64,000 nt of DNA from Talinum fruticosum (Eukaryota; Streptophyta; Magnoliopsida; Caryophyllales; Talinaceae). Shown one piece after another: positions 62,040 to 64,000 of the stretch. The translations under genes and the position numbers were made by a program. Position 1 is the first letter of the stretch. Every line of letters starts with the position of its first letter. The DNA lies in NCBI GenBank assembly GCA_021018815.1, contig JAITYX010000046.1:3599501-3663500 (forward strand). The letters run 5' to 3'. Below the pieces are notes generated by a model that saw only the letters and a program-made list of their open reading frames with translations, did no database searches and had not been told where the DNA came from.

Positions 62040-62453
62040 AAGTCAGGGTTGATAAATGACGGTGAGGAGTACGATAAATTATTTCGAGCCACGATCCGTC
62101 CCGAGTGGGATATTCTTGAGGCCTAGGTGGAGCGCAACCATGATCTCTTCGTCGAACTTCGTGCAACGAACCCGAGCTTTTCAGCAAGCGATGCGGCAGG
62201 TGGAGGGGTCGCTCGAGTGTTGGCTCGTCTCTTAATCTTCCTATGGAGAGTGGCGAGTCGGTGGATGGCCCTTCAACCCACTCCTTTGATGAACGTGGGG
62301 ACTTGCCCAAGGCAAAGGGGAGTGGCCTCCCTGCGGAGAAGAAGAGAAACCTTCCGACGGAGAAGAGGAGGAACCTTCCGGCAGAGAAAAGGAGGAACCT
62401 TCCGAAGGAGAAGAGGAGGAACCTTCCGAAGGAGAAGTGATGTGGTAGCCAGG
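62040..62453 (+). pseudogene. Unrecognised TE-associated protein, acidic C-terminus, frameshifted
   Basis: I do not recognise the family. A plus-strand frame reads LLIYDAWKSGLINDGEEYDK and LFRATIRPEWDILEA, then a stop, then VERNHDLFVELRATNPSFSA. In another frame it ends GEEEKPSDGEEEEPSG...SEGEVMW before a stop at about 62453. The helical, charged sequence and glutamate-rich tail of 8-residue repeats resemble C-termini of coiled-coil proteins carried by plant gypsy-type elements. The internal stop and frame changes mark it as dead. It lies directly upstream of the tandem repeats. Confidence 0.4.
62348..62437 (+). repeat. 24 bp tandem repeat encoding an acidic 8-residue unit
   Basis: AACCTTCC starts at 62348, 62372, 62396 and 62420, a strict 24 bp period. 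In the open frame each unit encodes EEEEPS-G-like residues. Keeping a multiple of three suggests the repeat grew while the frame was coding. Confidence 0.85.
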
Positions 62454-62814
62454 GTCCTTATTCCGTCTAACTAGTGTAACCGTAGCGTAACAAGTATAGC
62501 CATAGCGTCGTAGCGTAGTATCTTGAGTTTTAGACGCTTTGCTTCTCTTATAGTGGCGCATCGCTCATTCTTGTCTTAATGAATGAATGAATGAATGAAG
62601 CTCGCTTTGTTAACTTTGTCTTTCTTCGCCTTCCTGCCTTGTCGTTGACGTTCGTTGTGAAGAATGATTTTTACGTAGCCCCTTGGGCTTAGAGGATAAT
62701 TTTTGAGCAACTTTTCAGCTCCTGAGGCTTGAAAGTGCTTGAGTATGGATATCTCGCTAGGGGACATCCCACGGGGAATGTGACCTCCTAACTTTAAGTT
62801 AAGAGTGCAAGTGC
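62454..62814 (+). other. Downstream non-coding stretch
   Basis: It contains GTAACCGTAGCGTAACAAG and GTCGTAGCGTAG direct repeats, a fourfold GAATGAAT run (62578-62598), and the motif GTAGCCCCTTGGGCTTAG (62677). Likely a 3' untranslated part of the element. No frame is convincing. Confidence 0.45.
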
Positions 62815-63003
62815 CCATGATGGAATGGGTCTTTGCGCGACCTTTCGATTTCTAAAGGTTCGAAAGTGCGTGAGTGATCATAACGGAATGGGTCTTTACA
62901 CGACCTTTCGATTCCTGAAGGTTCGAAAGTGCGTGAGTGCCCATGACGGGACAGGTCTTGCGCGACCTTTCGATTCCCGAAGGTTTGAAAGCGCTTGAGA
63001 GAT
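62815..63003 (+). repeat. 63 bp tandem repeat, three copies
   Basis: GGGTCTTT...CGCGACCTTTCGATT begins near 62827, 62890 and 62953, giving a 63 bp period. Each unit contains GGTTCGAAAGTGCGTGAGTG or a close variant. It shares the GGGTCTT-GCGACCTT core with the 103 bp array further right, so both derive from one ancestor. Confidence 0.85.
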
Positions 63004-63235
63004 AGCTTCTTGAAGGGTACCACCTTATGGGGCCGAGAGTGCGATTTTCGGCTCCCGGAGGCCAAGTGGTCGCCGAGTGCAACCGACCTTGTTCCCCAAA
63101 GGATAGCCCCTTGTGAAGGTAGGGATGCGACTTGTTAGCCCTTGGGGCTAAGTCGCCGCTTGACGAGCTTTCGGGCCTTGCTCGTTTCGTTCTTGCAATT
63201 CTCGCAATGTTTGTGATGGATTGTTTGATTGATTT

Positions 63236-63400
63236 TTACTTAGCCCCTTGGGGCTAAAAAGGAGTCCTGCGGGGAGGATGAGTTTTCTTGTGATCCACCC
63301 AGGGGCTCTTCCGTGGAGGATGAGTCCTCCCATGGTCCTTCTAGGGCTCTTGCGGGAAGATGAGTCCTCTCGTGATCCTTCTAGGATCCTCAAGGCGTCC
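63236..63400 (+). repeat. Diverged tandem repeats around GAGGATGAGTCCTC
   Basis: Three or four units of roughly 45-50 bases contain GGATGAGT(C/T)(C/T)TC, GATCC or GGTCCTTCTAGG, and GGCTCTTCC or GGCTCTTGC. A palindromic TTAGCCCCTTGGGGCTAA precedes them at 63239-63256. Confidence 0.7.
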
Positions 63401-63524
63401 CAGCCCCTATGTGCCTCGGATCCGAAGAAAGTGAGTTTGCCCACGGTAGCATTGTCATGGGTCTTTTACGCAACCTTTCAGCTCCCGGAGGCTTGAAAGT
63501 GCATGATCGTCGAGCGCGACCTCC

Positions 63525-64000
63525 TATCCCTAAGTTAGGAGTGCGAGTGCCCATGCGGACATGGGTCTTCATGCGACCTTCTAGCTCCAGTAGGCTTAGA
63601 AGTGCATGACTCGTCAAGCACGACCTCCTAACCTTAAGTTAGGAGTGCGAGTGCCCATGCGGACATGGGTCTTTACGCGACCTTCCAGCTCCCGTAGGCT
63701 TAGAAGTGCATGATTGTCAGCGCGACCTCCTAACCTTAAGTTAGGAGTGCGAGTGCCCATGTGGACATGGGTCTTTACGCGACCTTCCAGCTCCCGTAGG
63801 CTTAGAAGTGCATGATTGTCAAGCGCGACCTCCTAACCTTAAGTTAGGAGTGCGAGTGCCCATGCGGACATGGGTCTTTACGCGACCTTCCACCTCCCGT
63901 AGGCTTAGAAGCGCATGATTGTCAAGCGCGACCTCCTAACCTTAAGTTAGGAATGCGAGTGCCCATGCGGACATGGGTCTTTACGCGACCTTCCAGCTCC
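63525..64000 (+). repeat. 103 bp tandem array running off the window edge
   Basis: The marker ACCTTAAGTT occurs at 63631, 63733, 63836 and 63939 (spacing 102, 103, 103), with an earlier, shorter unit near 63536. Units are about 95% identical and contain the palindrome CTAACCTTAAGTTAG and GCCCATGCGGACATGGGTC. The array continues beyond base 64000. Confidence 0.92.

Noticed and set aside
63525..64000. CRISPR-like array
   Set aside because: Whole units of 103 bp are repeated without unique spacers, in plant DNA; it is a tandem satellite.

Overview
This window is plant nuclear DNA and consists almost entirely of transposable elements nested in one another. I found no convincing single-copy host gene, rRNA gene or canonical tRNA gene. 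The evidence for a flowering plant is an En/Spm (CACTA) transposon with TNP2 and plant Transposase_24 coding remains, a BED/hATC hAT transposon, a plant mobile domain fragment, LTRs and primer binding sites of the Tat/Ogre type, chromovirus-type and copia-type solo LTRs, Helitron ends (TC...CTAG in an A/T target), tRNA-derived SINEs, and Stowaway- and Harbinger-like MITEs. The species cannot be named from the sequence; a eudicot is a guess.

Bases 1-13067 are a stack of Ty3/gypsy remains on the minus strand (copies A and B: leader, primer binding site, LTR, decayed gag). Copia-like LTRs of one family (2005-3163, 6276-7710, 11988-13067) and an intact solo LTR of the Tat/Ogre-type family (3903-5897) interrupt them. 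Bases 13068-27844 are a 14.8 kb CACTA unit with a TTG target duplication that splits one copia-like LTR; the LTR resumes at 27848. The CACTA carries a broken TNP2 transposase (+), a broken Transposase_24 gene and a C48 (Ulp1-like) peptidase segment (both -), two clean solo LTR insertions (17515-19105 and 21826-25101), and an extra internal CACTA 5' terminus at 19877.

Bases 28180-39769 hold a third and a fourth Tat/Ogre-type copy (C and D) plus an oppositely oriented LTR (E). Within them are a 522 bp near-perfect foldback element (28618-29139), a 4.8 kb hAT element with a perfect 8 bp target duplication (30176-34979), and a plant mobile domain pseudogene (36430-37027).

From about 39.9 kb the composition changes to AT-rich DNA dominated by short DNA elements: Harbinger-like elements at 40012, 57004 and 57437, a probable one at 50591, a Stowaway-like MITE, two SINEs with clear target duplications, and four Helitron-like units, one nested inside another. 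From 59.6 kb LTR-retrotransposon remains return. The window ends in an unfinished tandem array with a 103 bp unit.

The elements are mostly dead: frameshifts, stops and nested insertions interrupt every coding region I could read. The main value of the window is the insertion chronology that its junctions record, together with a few unusual structures listed in the findings.
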